Assembly (NCBI GenBank): GCA_028284485.1
Contig: JANQRQ010000355.1
Location: forward strand, 1-59,352
DNA length: 59,352 bases
Direction of reading: 5' to 3'
Source: Planctomycetaceae bacterium
GTDB taxonomy: Bacteria > Planctomycetota > Planctomycetia > Planctomycetales > Planctomycetaceae
Both the position numbers and the translations under genes were made by a program. This document shows positions 17,018-26,236 of this stretch, one piece after another. Each line of letters starts with the position of its first letter. The stretch's first letter is position 1. The notes beneath the pieces were generated by a model. That model was not told the DNA's origin. It did not search any database and was given only the letters and a program-made list of their open reading frames with translations.

Positions 17018-17455
17018 GTGAAGAATCCAATTATTTCGGGCTTCGTAGGAATTGCGTTGGTCGGCATTGCAGCCGTCATGCTGCGTTCTCACTATGCGAC
17101 TTGGCAGCGTCGAAAGAATAATACAAACCTCTCCGACCTTGATCGGCGTTATTTTTATTCCCAATATCGACGACGAATGCAAACATCGGGATTGATGGCC
17201 TTGTTGGGGGTGCTCATTCCGTTAGGCGATTCGCCTTTGATCTGGAATCGCGGACCGCAAATCTCGACAATCTACTGGCTGGGAGTACTGGCCATAACAC
17301 TTTGGTTGATGCTGTTAGCAGTGGGGGACTTCGCCTCGACTCGCGTCCATTCCAAAGCGGCGCTTTCAGCAATTCGTCGCGAGCGTCGCGAATTGGAAGC
17401 CAAAGTTGCCGAAATGCGCAGTCGCCGATCAAATGGGAAGCCGAGCGATTCGTAA
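17018..17455 (+). CDS. Small three-segment membrane protein with C-terminal coiled coil
   Basis: A 145-residue protein I do not recognise. It starts with GTG behind GAGAAG. Membrane segments are predicted at about 6-22 (ISGFVGIALVGIAAVML), 58-73 (SGLMALLGVLIPLG) and 86-105 (YWLGVLAITLWLMLLAVGDF). Between the first two is a basic cytoplasmic-type loop (RSHYATWQRRKNNTNLSDLD). The last 35 residues are charged and helical (AIRRERRELEAKVAEMRSRR), likely a short coiled coil. It sits between the M28 peptidase and the nitrilase on the same strand, 112 bases before the latter. Its codon use and reading frame look genuine, but no function can be assigned. Confidence 0.7.
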   Translation: MKNPIISGFVGIALVGIAAVMLRSHYATWQRRKNNTNLSDLDRRYFYSQYRRRMQTSGLMALLGVLIPLGDSPLIWNRGPQISTIYWLGVLAITLWLMLLAVGDFASTRVHSKAALSAIRRERRELEAKVAEMRSRRSNGKPSDS

Positions 17456-17567
17456 TTGTCAACATTAAGGAGAAGCCGACGGCAAGTGCCGCAAAACTGC
17501 GGCGCAACTGGCCGGCGCGCAGATAATCGAGATTCACGTTCCAATAACGTCGTTTGGGAGTCCGCCG

Positions 17568-18818
17568 ATGAGCGAAAGCGACCTGTCGCCTGGAAGTTGG
17601 AACACATGGTCGGCCCGTCCGGAACTCATGCCGCGCTGCATGGTCGAAGGTCCCTGCTGGACAGTCGAAGCGGGTGGTTCGGCCAGCAATCACGGTGGCT
17701 GGGACTTACATTGGCACCACATTCGTCCTGGAGAATGGCATCGGGCCAATATCGCCTGTCGCGCTTACGGGCTGGCTCATGTCCACGACACTGTGCATGC
17801 CGAACTCATTTGGTGGAAAGATCAGGAGAAGCGATCCGACTGGTGCCACGTCGAATTTGAACCGATCGCCGACGACGTTTACGAATTCCGCTGCGAGAGC
17901 CGCGCACCGAAAGACGCCCAATTTGCAACACTGCGTCTGATGCTCCGTTGGAGTGATCATGGCAAGATCGCCTGGTGTGATCCAATATTGGAACCCATTG
18001 CTGCTCCGGCCCCGCGCAAGTTCACAGCTGCGATCGCCACCGGAAACTTTCCCGGCACGGGAGTCGAAGACAATTTGGCATTCGCGCAAACACTTGTCAC
18101 TCAGGCCGCCAGCGCGGGCGCCCAAGTTGTCTGTCTGCCTGAGTGTGTTACGTCGTGGCGATGCAACGATCTACCAAATGCCGGCGCCCGGGTGATTCCT
18201 GGCCCCGAAACTGATCGGTTGTGTGACGTCGCTGCAAGCGGCGGTATCGACGTTGTTTGTTCCATGAACGAGCAAAACGGGGACTTGATCCACAACACCG
18301 GCCTGTATATCGATTCCGAACAGGGCATCATTGGGAAATATCGCAAGGTCCATTTGTCGGTGGGCGAACGGTGGCGCGGGATTACACCTGGAAGCGAATT
18401 CCCCGTTTGGCACTCGCGATTTGGAACTGCGGGAATGCTCATCTGCTACGATAACGTCATGGGAGAAGGGCATAACATTTTGGCCCGTCAGGGTGCCGAA
18501 ATCCTTTATTTGCCGATCATGGGAGACCCACGTGCCATTGGTGACCCGGCGCATGAAAACTGGAAGCGGATCATGCAAGTGCGTGCGATGGACAACCATG
18601 TTTGGTTCGTTGTTTGTCAGAATAAAGGCGAATGGGGATTGATCGTGCGACCTGATGGAAAGATCGTCGCCGAGGTAGACCTCAAAACGGGCATTGCCTT
18701 GGCAGAAGTTGACTTGAATTTCCGCTTTTCCTCCACCATTGGCTCCGATTTCCAAAATCGGGTGTGGGGCGAACGCCGTCCGCACTTGTATCGAATGCTG
18801 TCGGAAGATTACCTATGA
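17568..18818 (+). CDS. Carbon-nitrogen hydrolase (nitrilase superfamily) with N-terminal beta domain
   Basis: A 416-residue cytosolic hydrolase acting on C-N bonds of amides or nitriles. GGGAG lies eight bases before the ATG. Residues from ~150 form the CN-hydrolase domain with the Glu-Lys-Cys triad: Glu in VVCLPECVTSW, Lys in GKYRKVHLSVGE, Cys in AGMLICYDNVMGE. The second half includes GAEILYLPIMGDPR and AMDNHVWFVVCQNKGEWG, both typical. The first ~145 residues (HWHHIRPGEWHRANIACRAY) look like a separate beta-sandwich module, perhaps carbohydrate- or ligand-binding, and are not part of ordinary nitrilases of ~270 residues. No signal peptide is seen. The substrate is unknown. Confidence 0.88.
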   Translation: MSESDLSPGSWNTWSARPELMPRCMVEGPCWTVEAGGSASNHGGWDLHWHHIRPGEWHRANIACRAYGLAHVHDTVHAELIWWKDQEKRSDWCHVEFEPIADDVYEFRCESRAPKDAQFATLRLMLRWSDHGKIAWCDPILEPIAAPAPRKFTAAIATGNFPGTGVEDNLAFAQTLVTQAASAGAQVVCLPECVTSWRCNDLPNAGARVIPGPETDRLCDVAASGGIDVVCSMNEQNGDLIHNTGLYIDSEQGIIGKYRKVHLSVGERWRGITPGSEFPVWHSRFGTAGMLICYDNVMGEGHNILARQGAEILYLPIMGDPRAIGDPAHENWKRIMQVRAMDNHVWFVVCQNKGEWGLIVRPDGKIVAEVDLKTGIALAEVDLNFRFSSTIGSDFQNRVWGERRPHLYRMLSEDYL

Positions 18819-19029
18819 ATCCAACGGTTCAACGAACATTGAAGACTCGTTAGTCAGGGCATCAACCCGATTTGCCTGACTCAGCAGCGCAGAGTTCATG
18901 GGAAATTGCACTGAGTCATCGGGAACTTTACCAATAACGCACAGTTGAAGGTTGAATCTCCATTTGGGAATTCATTTGCAACCAAATCTGCTAAGGCATC
19001 GTCGTTAAACTGTATACAAGGAACACGGA

Positions 19030-22000
19030 ATGTCTCCAAAAAGAGCTTCAATTGGGGTTCGGTTTGCGATTTCCAGTCTTTTGTTGGGAATTGCCGTCGT
19101 ACACGAACCGATTGTCGACACTTCCGCTGCTGCTGACTGGCCCATGTGGCGTTACGATGCCGGACGCACGGCCTCTTCTCCGGCGGGCTTGCCGGATAAA
19201 CTGCATTTGCAGTGGTCGCTACAATTCGCCCCGCGCGAAACTGTGTGGGACGACCCACTGAACCAGGATTTGATGCCTTACGATCAAGTCTTCGAGCCAA
19301 TTGTCGTCGGCAAGACCATGTTGGTGGGCTTCAACGACAGTGACAAACTCGTTGCGTTCAACACCGAGACCGGCCAGGAACGCTGGCGAGTTTACACGGA
19401 TGGCCCTGTGCGGCTACCGCCCGCAGCTAACGACCGGCACGTCTACTTTACCAGCGACGACGGCTATCTTTATTGCGCCGAGATCAAAACCGGAAAGGTT
19501 TTGTGGCGCTTTCGCGGTGGGCCGTCCGATCGCAAAGTGATCGGCAATCGCCGGCTAATTTCCACATGGCCGGCGCGCGGTGGCCCGGTGTTGATGGACG
19601 ATACGGTTTATTGGGCGGCGAGTATCTGGCCGATGATGGGTACATTCATCTACGCCCTCGATGCGAACACGGGGCGAATCGAATGGGTGAATGACGGCAC
19701 GAGCGCCCAGTACATCCAGCAGCCGCACAATTATCCGGCGTTTGCCGGCGTTGCGCCACAAGGTCCGCTTGTAGCGACCGACGACAAACTGCTCTTGCCA
19801 GGTGGCCGTTCCGTTCCGGCCTGCTTTGATCGACATACTGGGAAATCTCTTTACTACCACCTCGCGCGCTATGGGAAATGGGGGGGATCTTCGGTCTTTG
19901 CGGCGAATGGCACATTCTATGGTCACGAGCGCGACGGCTTCTTCAACGGCTTTGATTTGGAGTCTGGACACGTTCGCGGTGGAGTGCGCGGACACCAGCC
20001 GATCCTGTCTGGCGACTCGCTGATCTATTCAGGAGAACAAACCGCCCAAATTTCGCTCGAGAATCCCAAGCAGGCGGTTTGGCAACTCGATATCGACTCC
20101 AGCGGCGATCTGATTCGCGCAGGGGACCGTATCTATGCAGCCGGCGGTGGAAAGATTACTGCGCTGCAACTCAAGACGAACGCCGATCCCCAGGTCGCTT
20201 GGACGCACGATGTCGCAGGCGACGTTCAACGGTTGATTGCGGCCGACAACAAGCTTCTCGCGGTGACAAAAGAGGGGCAGATTCTCGCCTTCGGTAGCAA
20301 ATCGGTGGAAACCGCGCCTCGCAAACGTGTCACGGGGACACTCCAACCGAGCGCCGCTGCGAATCAAAAGGCTCGGCGCATTCTGGACGAGGCAAATGTG
20401 CGAGATGGCTATGCGTTGTTTTATGGAATTTCCGACGAACAACTTCTCCAAGCACTCGTTCTAAAGTCGCAGTTGAAAATCGTCGCGGTTGACCCTGACG
20501 CTGAAACGATCGACAAATTACGACGGCTCTTCGACGAGGCAGGACTTTACGGCGACCGCATCGCATTGCATATCGGCGACATCGAGTCGTTCCCTGCTTC
20601 ACGCTATATGTCCTCGTTAACGATTGTCGCTGACCAAAAGCGTGCCGGCCTGACCGGCAATGCACAAGCCATGGCACCACTTTTCGAAAGTGTCCGTCCG
20701 TATGGGGGAAAGTTGTTAGCCGTTCGCGCGAACGAAGACGGAGAAGCTGCGGCAAATCTCGCAAGAATCGCCGAGAAACTGTACTCGAGGCCTCTGCATT
20801 CATCCCGAGACGGTTGGGAATTGATTACGCGCGACGGTCCACTCCCCGGAGCAGGCAGCTGGACACATCAGTACGGCAATATCGCCAACACGATCAAATC
20901 TGACGATTCGCGCGTACAATTGCCGTTGGGCATCCTGTGGTTTGGCGGCAGCTCGAACATGGACGTGCTCCCCCGACACGGACATGGCCCTCCGGAACAG
21001 GTCATCGGCGGCCGATTGTTCATACAAGGTATGGACTCGCTCAGTGCGCGAGATGTCTACACCGGTCGAATCATCTGGAAAGTGCCGCTGGAAAACCTCA
21101 ATACATTTGGAGTGTTTTACGACGAGACTTACCACAACTCTCCGCTAAGCTTGGACTACAACCAGGTTCACATTCCGGGCGCCAACGTCCGGGGCACAAA
21201 TTTTGTCGCGACGCTCGATCGTGTGTATATCATTCAAGACGATGTCATTCGGATGCTCGATTCAGCGACCGGCAAGACTGTCGGCACGATTCCCCTTCCG
21301 GAGACAGAAGCCGGCGCGCCATCGCAATCATGGGGATACATTGGTGTCTACGAGGATGTGTTGATCGGTGGAACAGGCTTCGCCGATTTCTCAAACAAAC
21401 TCGGCATGCCGCATCAGCCCGCTCCGACCGACAAGAAAAGCAAATGGCGATTCACCGACTACGACAAATCGGCGAGTAACGGTTTAGTTGTCATGGACCG
21501 CTATACCGGAAAAGTCCTATGGCAAACCGACGCCGTGTACGGGTTCATTCACAATTCCGTCGTTGCCGATAGCGGTATGCTGTACTGCCTCGACAAGCTG
21601 CCCCCCAATCTCGAAAAGCGTCTGGCACGCCGTGGACAGGCAAACCCCAGTTCTTACCGTCTGTTGGCGTTGGACATCCAAACCGGGGAGATCCAATGGC
21701 AGAAGAACGACAACATTTTTGGAACCTGGCTAAGTGTTTCGGCGCCGCATGGCGTTCTGCTGCAATCAACGCGGCCCTCATCCGACACGGTCGCCGACGA
21801 AACCGGAACACGGATGATCGCCTATCAGGCCAACGACGGAAACGTGATTTGGGATAAGCCGATCAATTACCGTACGCCGCCGATCCTGCACGGCGACGAC
21901 ATTATCACTGGTGGAAAGCGGTACAACCTGCGGACAGGCGAGGTCCGTTTTCGCCTCGATCCGATCACAGGAAAAATGAGCGAATGGAGCTATGTCTCCA

Positions 22001-23385
22001 CGAAAGGCTGCAACTACCCGATTGCTTGCGAACACCTAATCACGTTTCGTTCGTCCGCAGCGGCCTTTTACGATTTGGAAGGCGACGGCGGAACGGGGCA
22101 CTTTGGCGGCTTCAAGTCGGGTTGCACTTCGAATCTCATCGCTGCCGACGGCGTACTCAACGCTCCCGATTACACACGCACATGCCGCTGCTCGTTTCAA
22201 AACCAAACATCTCTCGCGCTGGTTCATATGCCGGGACTCGAAATCTGGACGCATAACGACTTCAGATACGATGGCGATCGAGTCGACCGTGTTGGCGTCA
22301 ATTTCGGTGCCCCAGGCGATCGTCGTGACGAGCAAGGGACACTGTGGCTGGAACATCCCGGCGTCGGAGCTCCGTCCCCCAAAATTGCCGTGGACGTTTC
22401 GGGAAATGCGACGTTCCACCGACATCACTCGTCGCGATATTCAGGCGACGCCGAGCCGTGGATCGCCGCGTCAGCTGTCGAAGGAGCGGAGCAAATCGTC
22501 GTCCACCTCACGCCGCCACCGCCGAAAGTGGAACCGGGTATTAACATTCGAGTTGTCACTGAGGAGGACGATGCGGAAGAAGACTCCGATGGAAAGATTG
22601 ATTTGGGAAGCAGTGATTTGGAATTAACTGAGGACGACGGACTTCAAACAATCGGCATGAGGTTTCAAAAAGTACGAATCCCACAAGGAGCGAAGATTCG
22701 CACCGCATACTTGCAATTTCAAGTCGACGAAACATCTGACGATCCGACGTACTTGCAAGTATTCGGAGAAGCGGCGGACAACTCCCATGCGTTTTCGAAA
22801 GACCAATTCGATTTGACGTCGCGTAAGAGAACCAACGTCTCGTTCGAATGGCAGCCAAAGCCATGGGAACAAAAAGACGAAGCGGGAATTGACCAGCGGA
22901 CGGGCGACCTCTCGGCAGTCATTCAGGAAATTGTCGATCGCGAGGGGTGGAAACCGGGCAATGCGATGACGATTCTGATTTCAGGTGAAGGAGATCGCAC
23001 GGCCGAAGCATACGACGGAGATAAAAAGGCAGCGACCTTATTGCATATCGAACTCGAGGATCCCTCGCTTGTCACTCAACATGCAGATGCAACGAGTCGT
23101 ACGCCCATCGAGCCACGCCGGTACACCGTTCGTCTCTACTTCGCGGAGCCGGATGAACACACGACAACCGGTCAACGCGTCTTCTCAGTTGCGATCGGTG
23201 AAAAAGTCGTCCTGGAAGACTTCGACATTCTCGAACAAACAGGCGCGGCGCAGCAGACAATCGTTAAGGAATTCAGCCAAGTTTCGCTGTCGGATGAACT
23301 GGTGATCGGCCTTACTTCGAAGAGTAGTCTGCCGGCCATCATGAGCGGTGTCGAAGTAATCGCGGAGGATGCCCCACCCCGCTAA
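19030..23385 (+). CDS. Giant secreted PQQ-type beta-propeller protein with Rossmann insertion and C-terminal malectin domain
   Basis: A 1451-residue exported multidomain protein. ATG 19030 follows AAGGA. A signal peptide ends near ADWPMWRYDAGRTASSP, the usual entry to PQQ-like propellers. Propeller blades with Trp-containing repeats (ETGQERWRVYTDG, KTGKVLWRFRGGP, NTGRIEWVNDG) run to about 430. Residues ~455-535 have the look of a class I SAM-methyltransferase Rossmann fold (DGYALFYGI; KIVAVDPDAETIDKLRRLFD; IALHIGDIESF). Propeller blades resume at ~605-1155. An acidic linker (EEDDAEEDSDG) follows, then a beta-sandwich module at ~1205-1350, and a malectin-like domain from ~1363 (YTVRLYFAEPDEH ... 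VLEDFDIL). Probable periplasmic or surface carbohydrate-related protein; an enzymatic role is not shown. It is monocistronic, converging with the sugar transferase. Confidence 0.85.
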   Translation: MSPKRASIGVRFAISSLLLGIAVVHEPIVDTSAAADWPMWRYDAGRTASSPAGLPDKLHLQWSLQFAPRETVWDDPLNQDLMPYDQVFEPIVVGKTMLVGFNDSDKLVAFNTETGQERWRVYTDGPVRLPPAANDRHVYFTSDDGYLYCAEIKTGKVLWRFRGGPSDRKVIGNRRLISTWPARGGPVLMDDTVYWAASIWPMMGTFIYALDANTGRIEWVNDGTSAQYIQQPHNYPAFAGVAPQGPLVATDDKLLLPGGRSVPACFDRHTGKSLYYHLARYGKWGGSSVFAANGTFYGHERDGFFNGFDLESGHVRGGVRGHQPILSGDSLIYSGEQTAQISLENPKQAVWQLDIDSSGDLIRAGDRIYAAGGGKITALQLKTNADPQVAWTHDVAGDVQRLIAADNKLLAVTKEGQILAFGSKSVETAPRKRVTGTLQPSAAANQKARRILDEANVRDGYALFYGISDEQLLQALVLKSQLKIVAVDPDAETIDKLRRLFDEAGLYGDRIALHIGDIESFPASRYMSSLTIVADQKRAGLTGNAQAMAPLFESVRPYGGKLLAVRANEDGEAAANLARIAEKLYSRPLHSSRDGWELITRDGPLPGAGSWTHQYGNIANTIKSDDSRVQLPLGILWFGGSSNMDVLPRHGHGPPEQVIGGRLFIQGMDSLSARDVYTGRIIWKVPLENLNTFGVFYDETYHNSPLSLDYNQVHIPGANVRGTNFVATLDRVYIIQDDVIRMLDSATGKTVGTIPLPETEAGAPSQSWGYIGVYEDVLIGGTGFADFSNKLGMPHQPAPTDKKSKWRFTDYDKSASNGLVVMDRYTGKVLWQTDAVYGFIHNSVVADSGMLYCLDKLPPNLEKRLARRGQANPSSYRLLALDIQTGEIQWQKNDNIFGTWLSVSAPHGVLLQSTRPSSDTVADETGTRMIAYQANDGNVIWDKPINYRTPPILHGDDIITGGKRYNLRTGEVRFRLDPITGKMSEWSYVSTKGCNYPIACEHLITFRSSAAAFYDLEGDGGTGHFGGFKSGCTSNLIAADGVLNAPDYTRTCRCSFQNQTSLALVHMPGLEIWTHNDFRYDGDRVDRVGVNFGAPGDRRDEQGTLWLEHPGVGAPSPKIAVDVSGNATFHRHHSSRYSGDAEPWIAASAVEGAEQIVVHLTPPPPKVEPGINIRVVTEEDDAEEDSDGKIDLGSSDLELTEDDGLQTIGMRFQKVRIPQGAKIRTAYLQFQVDETSDDPTYLQVFGEAADNSHAFSKDQFDLTSRKRTNVSFEWQPKPWEQKDEAGIDQRTGDLSAVIQEIVDREGWKPGNAMTILISGEGDRTAEAYDGDKKAATLLHIELEDPSLVTQHADATSRTPIEPRRYTVRLYFAEPDEHTTTGQRVFSVAIGEKVVLEDFDILEQTGAAQQTIVKEFSQVSLSDELVIGLTSKSSLPAIMSGVEVIAEDAPPR

Positions 23386-23480
23386 AACACCGAGTGCGTG
23401 CGGCAACATCATCGCAGTCGCGTCACGATTGCTGAATAACGCGTCATCGCTTCAACCGCGAGCCATTTCGCGGCTGCACT

Positions 23481-24332
23481 TTATAGCGCGCCCTTGCCTG
23501 TGAATACGACCAGCACAGTCCGTGCCAGGATTTTGACATCATTCCAGAAACAGCAATTCTGGAGATACAGCAGATCAAGGGCAACCTTGCGCCGGAATCC
23601 TGCGATGTCATTGTCATAGCCATTGATAACCTGAGCCGGTCCAGTCAGGCCCGGCTTGAGCCCGAGTCGATGAAGATAGTCGGGAATCTCGTCGCTCAGC
23701 TTTTCAATGAACTCTGGCCTTTCGGGGCGTGGGCCGACCAGCGACATTTCCCCCTTCAAGACGTTCCACAATTGGGGCAACTCATCGATTCTTGTCTTCC
23801 GCATGAACCGCCCCAGCGTCGTGACGCGCGGATCACCCTGGACAGCGAACTGGGCGCCATTCTTCTCGGCATCGTTTCGCATCGTACGAAACTTGTATAA
23901 GACGAATGGCTTTCCATAACCCAGGGACTTCCGCCGATCGGTCGAGGCGCGTCGCTCATCCGACGAGATACCAAATTCATGGCGATCGCCTCGGCGGTCC
24001 GGTCGCTCACGCCGCAGATTCAACCCCGTACGAACCTGTTGAAATATGACCGGACCCGGTGAAGTCAGTTTCACCAGCAGGGCGAAAAACGCCATGAGGG
24101 GAAACAGCAATACCAACATGGTGGCAGAAACAAAGATATCTACAAGTCGTTTGATCAACCGAGTTCGCTCATCAACCGATCTGATGTCATGGCGTGGCCG
24201 TTCAAGTTTCAAATGGGTAATCCAATCGGCCGGCGGCATGTACTTCGATACCGCATAGATCCTGACGAGATCGGAAAGCGAATTTTCCGATTCGATTGTT
24301 GTGTCCGTTGAAATCAGTTCGTCGGTTGCCAT
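23481..24332 (-). CDS. Undecaprenyl-phosphate sugar phosphotransferase (bacterial sugar transferase)
   Basis: A 283-residue enzyme of the Bac_transf family. It moves a sugar-1-phosphate from a UDP-sugar onto undecaprenyl phosphate, the first step of exopolysaccharide or O-antigen repeat synthesis at the inner membrane. One membrane hairpin is seen (ATMLVLLFPLMAFFALLVKL). Catalytic-core motifs are SPGPVIFQQVRTGLN, KFRTMRNDAEKNG, RFMRKTRIDELPQLWNVLKG, GEMSLVGPRPERPEF and LGLKPGLTGPAQV. A ~35-residue Arg-rich insertion (RRERPDRRGDRHEFGISSDE) before KFRTM is unusual. ATG 24332 is chosen because the frame above it starts only with TTG. The gene is alone; no other polysaccharide genes are near. Confidence 0.93.
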   Translation of the reverse strand: MATDELISTDTTIESENSLSDLVRIYAVSKYMPPADWITHLKLERPRHDIRSVDERTRLIKRLVDIFVSATMLVLLFPLMAFFALLVKLTSPGPVIFQQVRTGLNLRRERPDRRGDRHEFGISSDERRASTDRRKSLGYGKPFVLYKFRTMRNDAEKNGAQFAVQGDPRVTTLGRFMRKTRIDELPQLWNVLKGEMSLVGPRPERPEFIEKLSDEIPDYLHRLGLKPGLTGPAQVINGYDNDIAGFRRKVALDLLYLQNCCFWNDVKILARTVLVVFTGKGAL

Positions 24333-24850
24333 TTTCCACTCATCCACGCTACACGGTGCCAAAAAGAATACGCCTGGCCGGTCCAACGCAGTTACCGCGT
24401 GGTTTATCGGAAATCGATAATCAGACGACAGGCGGAATTCCTACGGATTGGCTTCCAGATTGGCGGAGCCCACTCCGCAACGAAGTCTCGTTGAAATCTT
24501 TACGAGAATATACAACGTACTGTTCGGCTTTGACCCCGGTCGCGTCTCCGGATGAAGGCTTGTTAATGATCGCGCTGTCAACTATTCACGATTACCGCGA
24601 CTGTAACGATCATGAGGATTTCGCGAAAATTCGGCGTGACTGTCCCGCGTACGGGGAAAGCCATCGAGTTGAGACTCGAATCCCCCTTTGGGAAACCGAA
24701 AACAATCGCGCAGCCGCAGCATGAGATTGGTAATCTGCTCGAGGCAGTGTTTCGACCGGCCACAACGCGCGCCCTGTTGCGGGGCACCCTTCAGTCGGCG
24801 ACGATCGGCCCATTCTCGTCGCGTCGCTCACCACTCCAATCAGGCCGTTC
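24333..24850. other. Intergenic region upstream of sugar transferase
   Basis: 518 bases between the stop of the lipid-kinase-like gene and the start of the sugar transferase, both on the minus strand. No reading frame here has a credible start and ribosome site, and no structured element stands out apart from a weak five-pair hairpin near 24664. Confidence 0.5.
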
Positions 24851-25624
24851 TTACAGGCCGATCGTCAAATGGTGCATCAACGCCAGCACGGCCGCCGAGA
24901 CAACGCCAACCCGTATGTTGTCGTTGATCTTAGACGGCAGCGATTCCACAATGCCGGCTACCAGCGCTGCTGAGCAGCCACATAGCGCCGCGACGGCGAA
25001 ACTAGCCGCCGGTTGAGATTCGCCCCAATAGGCCAACGTTGCAGCCGTTGCGCCGACAGTAACAAACGCGACCAATCCGGACCAACGTTTGTCGACGTTC
25101 CATGGAAGCCGCGGTCCTCGCAAAGCCAGCCCGCACAAAGTCGCCGACCCATCGCCAAATGCGAGTATCACCGTAACGGCCATCGCCAATTCCGCATGTG
25201 CCGGAAACAACATGAGTGTGCCAAAAATGGAAAGCGAATATCCAAGAATGCTACTGATTTTGGTTGTTTCCCCACGCCGCACGATCGTTTTGTATCGCAC
25301 TGCGATGGCAATTGATAATCCAGTGATCAATCCGACGGCGATCCATTGAAACGTCACCGAAATCGGATCCTTGTGAGGGTACAAGCAAGAGACAACCGGC
25401 AGAAGTCCTGGCACAAAATGCCATACGCGCCGCTTAAGCTCTGTAATACCGACACGTTCGACAAGTAACTGTTTCCAGCCAATCGGCGGAGCTGTTGTCG
25501 ACGTCGTACTGCTTTTTGCCTGCGGTTGAGCCTCGAGAACTGCCACACTTGTGTCAGATACCAACGAGTCGTCAGTAGGATGAAATTCGGATGTACCGCG
25601 AGCGCTGTTAAGGGTCGGTTTCAT
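24851..25624 (-). CDS. Dolichol/phytol-kinase-like integral membrane lipid kinase
   Basis: A 257-residue membrane protein with about seven hydrophobic segments. The stretch VILAFGDGSATLCGLALRG, followed by PRLPWNVDKRWSG, matches the GD-x-A...G...GKR-x-G motif of the CTP-dependent prenol and diacylglycerol kinases and CDP-diglyceride synthase relatives (SEC59, VTE5). It therefore probably phosphorylates a polyprenol, phytol or similar lipid with CTP; the usual Gly of GKR is Val-Asp here. The first 50 residues (LNSARGTSEFHPTDD ... AQPQAKSSTTSTTAPP) are a soluble, low-complexity tail. ATG 25624 was chosen; an upstream frame to 25888 has no matching family content. The neighbouring sugar transferase also uses a prenyl-lipid, which is suggestive only. 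Confidence 0.65.
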   Translation of the reverse strand: MKPTLNSARGTSEFHPTDDSLVSDTSVAVLEAQPQAKSSTTSTTAPPIGWKQLLVERVGITELKRRVWHFVPGLLPVVSCLYPHKDPISVTFQWIAVGLITGLSIAIAVRYKTIVRRGETTKISSILGYSLSIFGTLMLFPAHAELAMAVTVILAFGDGSATLCGLALRGPRLPWNVDKRWSGLVAFVTVGATAATLAYWGESQPAASFAVAALCGCSAALVAGIVESLPSKINDNIRVGVVSAAVLALMHHLTIGL

Positions 25625-26236
25625 CGTGCGTTTCACTCCACGATGGCGAAAGAGCAGCTTGAAAATCTGCTCGATTCCTGATGAGTTTTGAAAGCGCGCA
25701 TGCGCTCTTTTGCGGGAACTGGGGGGATGTATTCTCCCTAGATCGGACATGTGAACGGTGCTGCTTAAGCCAACTGTTCGCTTTGCCCTGTTTCCATGGC
25801 TCAGTTGCAACCGTCTGGTGACCGCGGACAGCACCAACGCAGGCAGAACTGCGTCACCAAATCTGCCCTGGCGAGGCATCACAACCATCGAATGTAAAAT
25901 GACTTACTCACACCAAGGAAACGGCAAACCAATCCCGAGACTGCTTGCCATTGGTTACAATCTCTCCGAGGGAACTCCAGCTTTGGCTGCCACCTTGCAA
26001 TTGGCGGGTCGATGGGCCGAAACACCTTAAATGCGGCACGTCTCGATCGGTTTGACCGTTGCGACCGCTAAACTTTGACGTGCGTCACATTCACCATACA
26101 ACGTGGTGGTGGGCGGTGATCGCGTGGTATAATCCCCGATGAATTAGGTTTCTGTTATGATCACTCATCCACTGGCTTCCTTTTGAGCTCGCGGATGTTG
26201 CGGGATGCTGACCAATTTCAATCTCACCGATTTGCA
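25625..26236. other. Divergent intergenic region with a TATAAT box
   Basis: 612 bases between the lipid-kinase-like gene (minus) and the DUF1549/DUF1553 gene (plus). A perfect TATAAT at 26128-26133 on the plus strand, about 100 bases before the DUF1549/DUF1553 gene, is a possible -10 element; no matching -35 box at the right distance is visible. Open frames in this stretch have no family resemblance. Confidence 0.5.
26128..26133 (+). promoter_or_regulatory. Possible -10 element for the DUF1549/DUF1553 gene
   Basis: TATAAT, about 104 bases before the chosen start codon at 26237. A TTGACG occurs at 26075-26080 but 47 bases separate the two, too far for an ordinary sigma-70 promoter, so this is tentative. 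Confidence 0.3.

Noticed and set aside
23457..23474. Hairpin CCGCGA-TCGCGG as terminator between two convergent genes
   Set aside because: Only six pairs and no T-run on either side; too weak to call.
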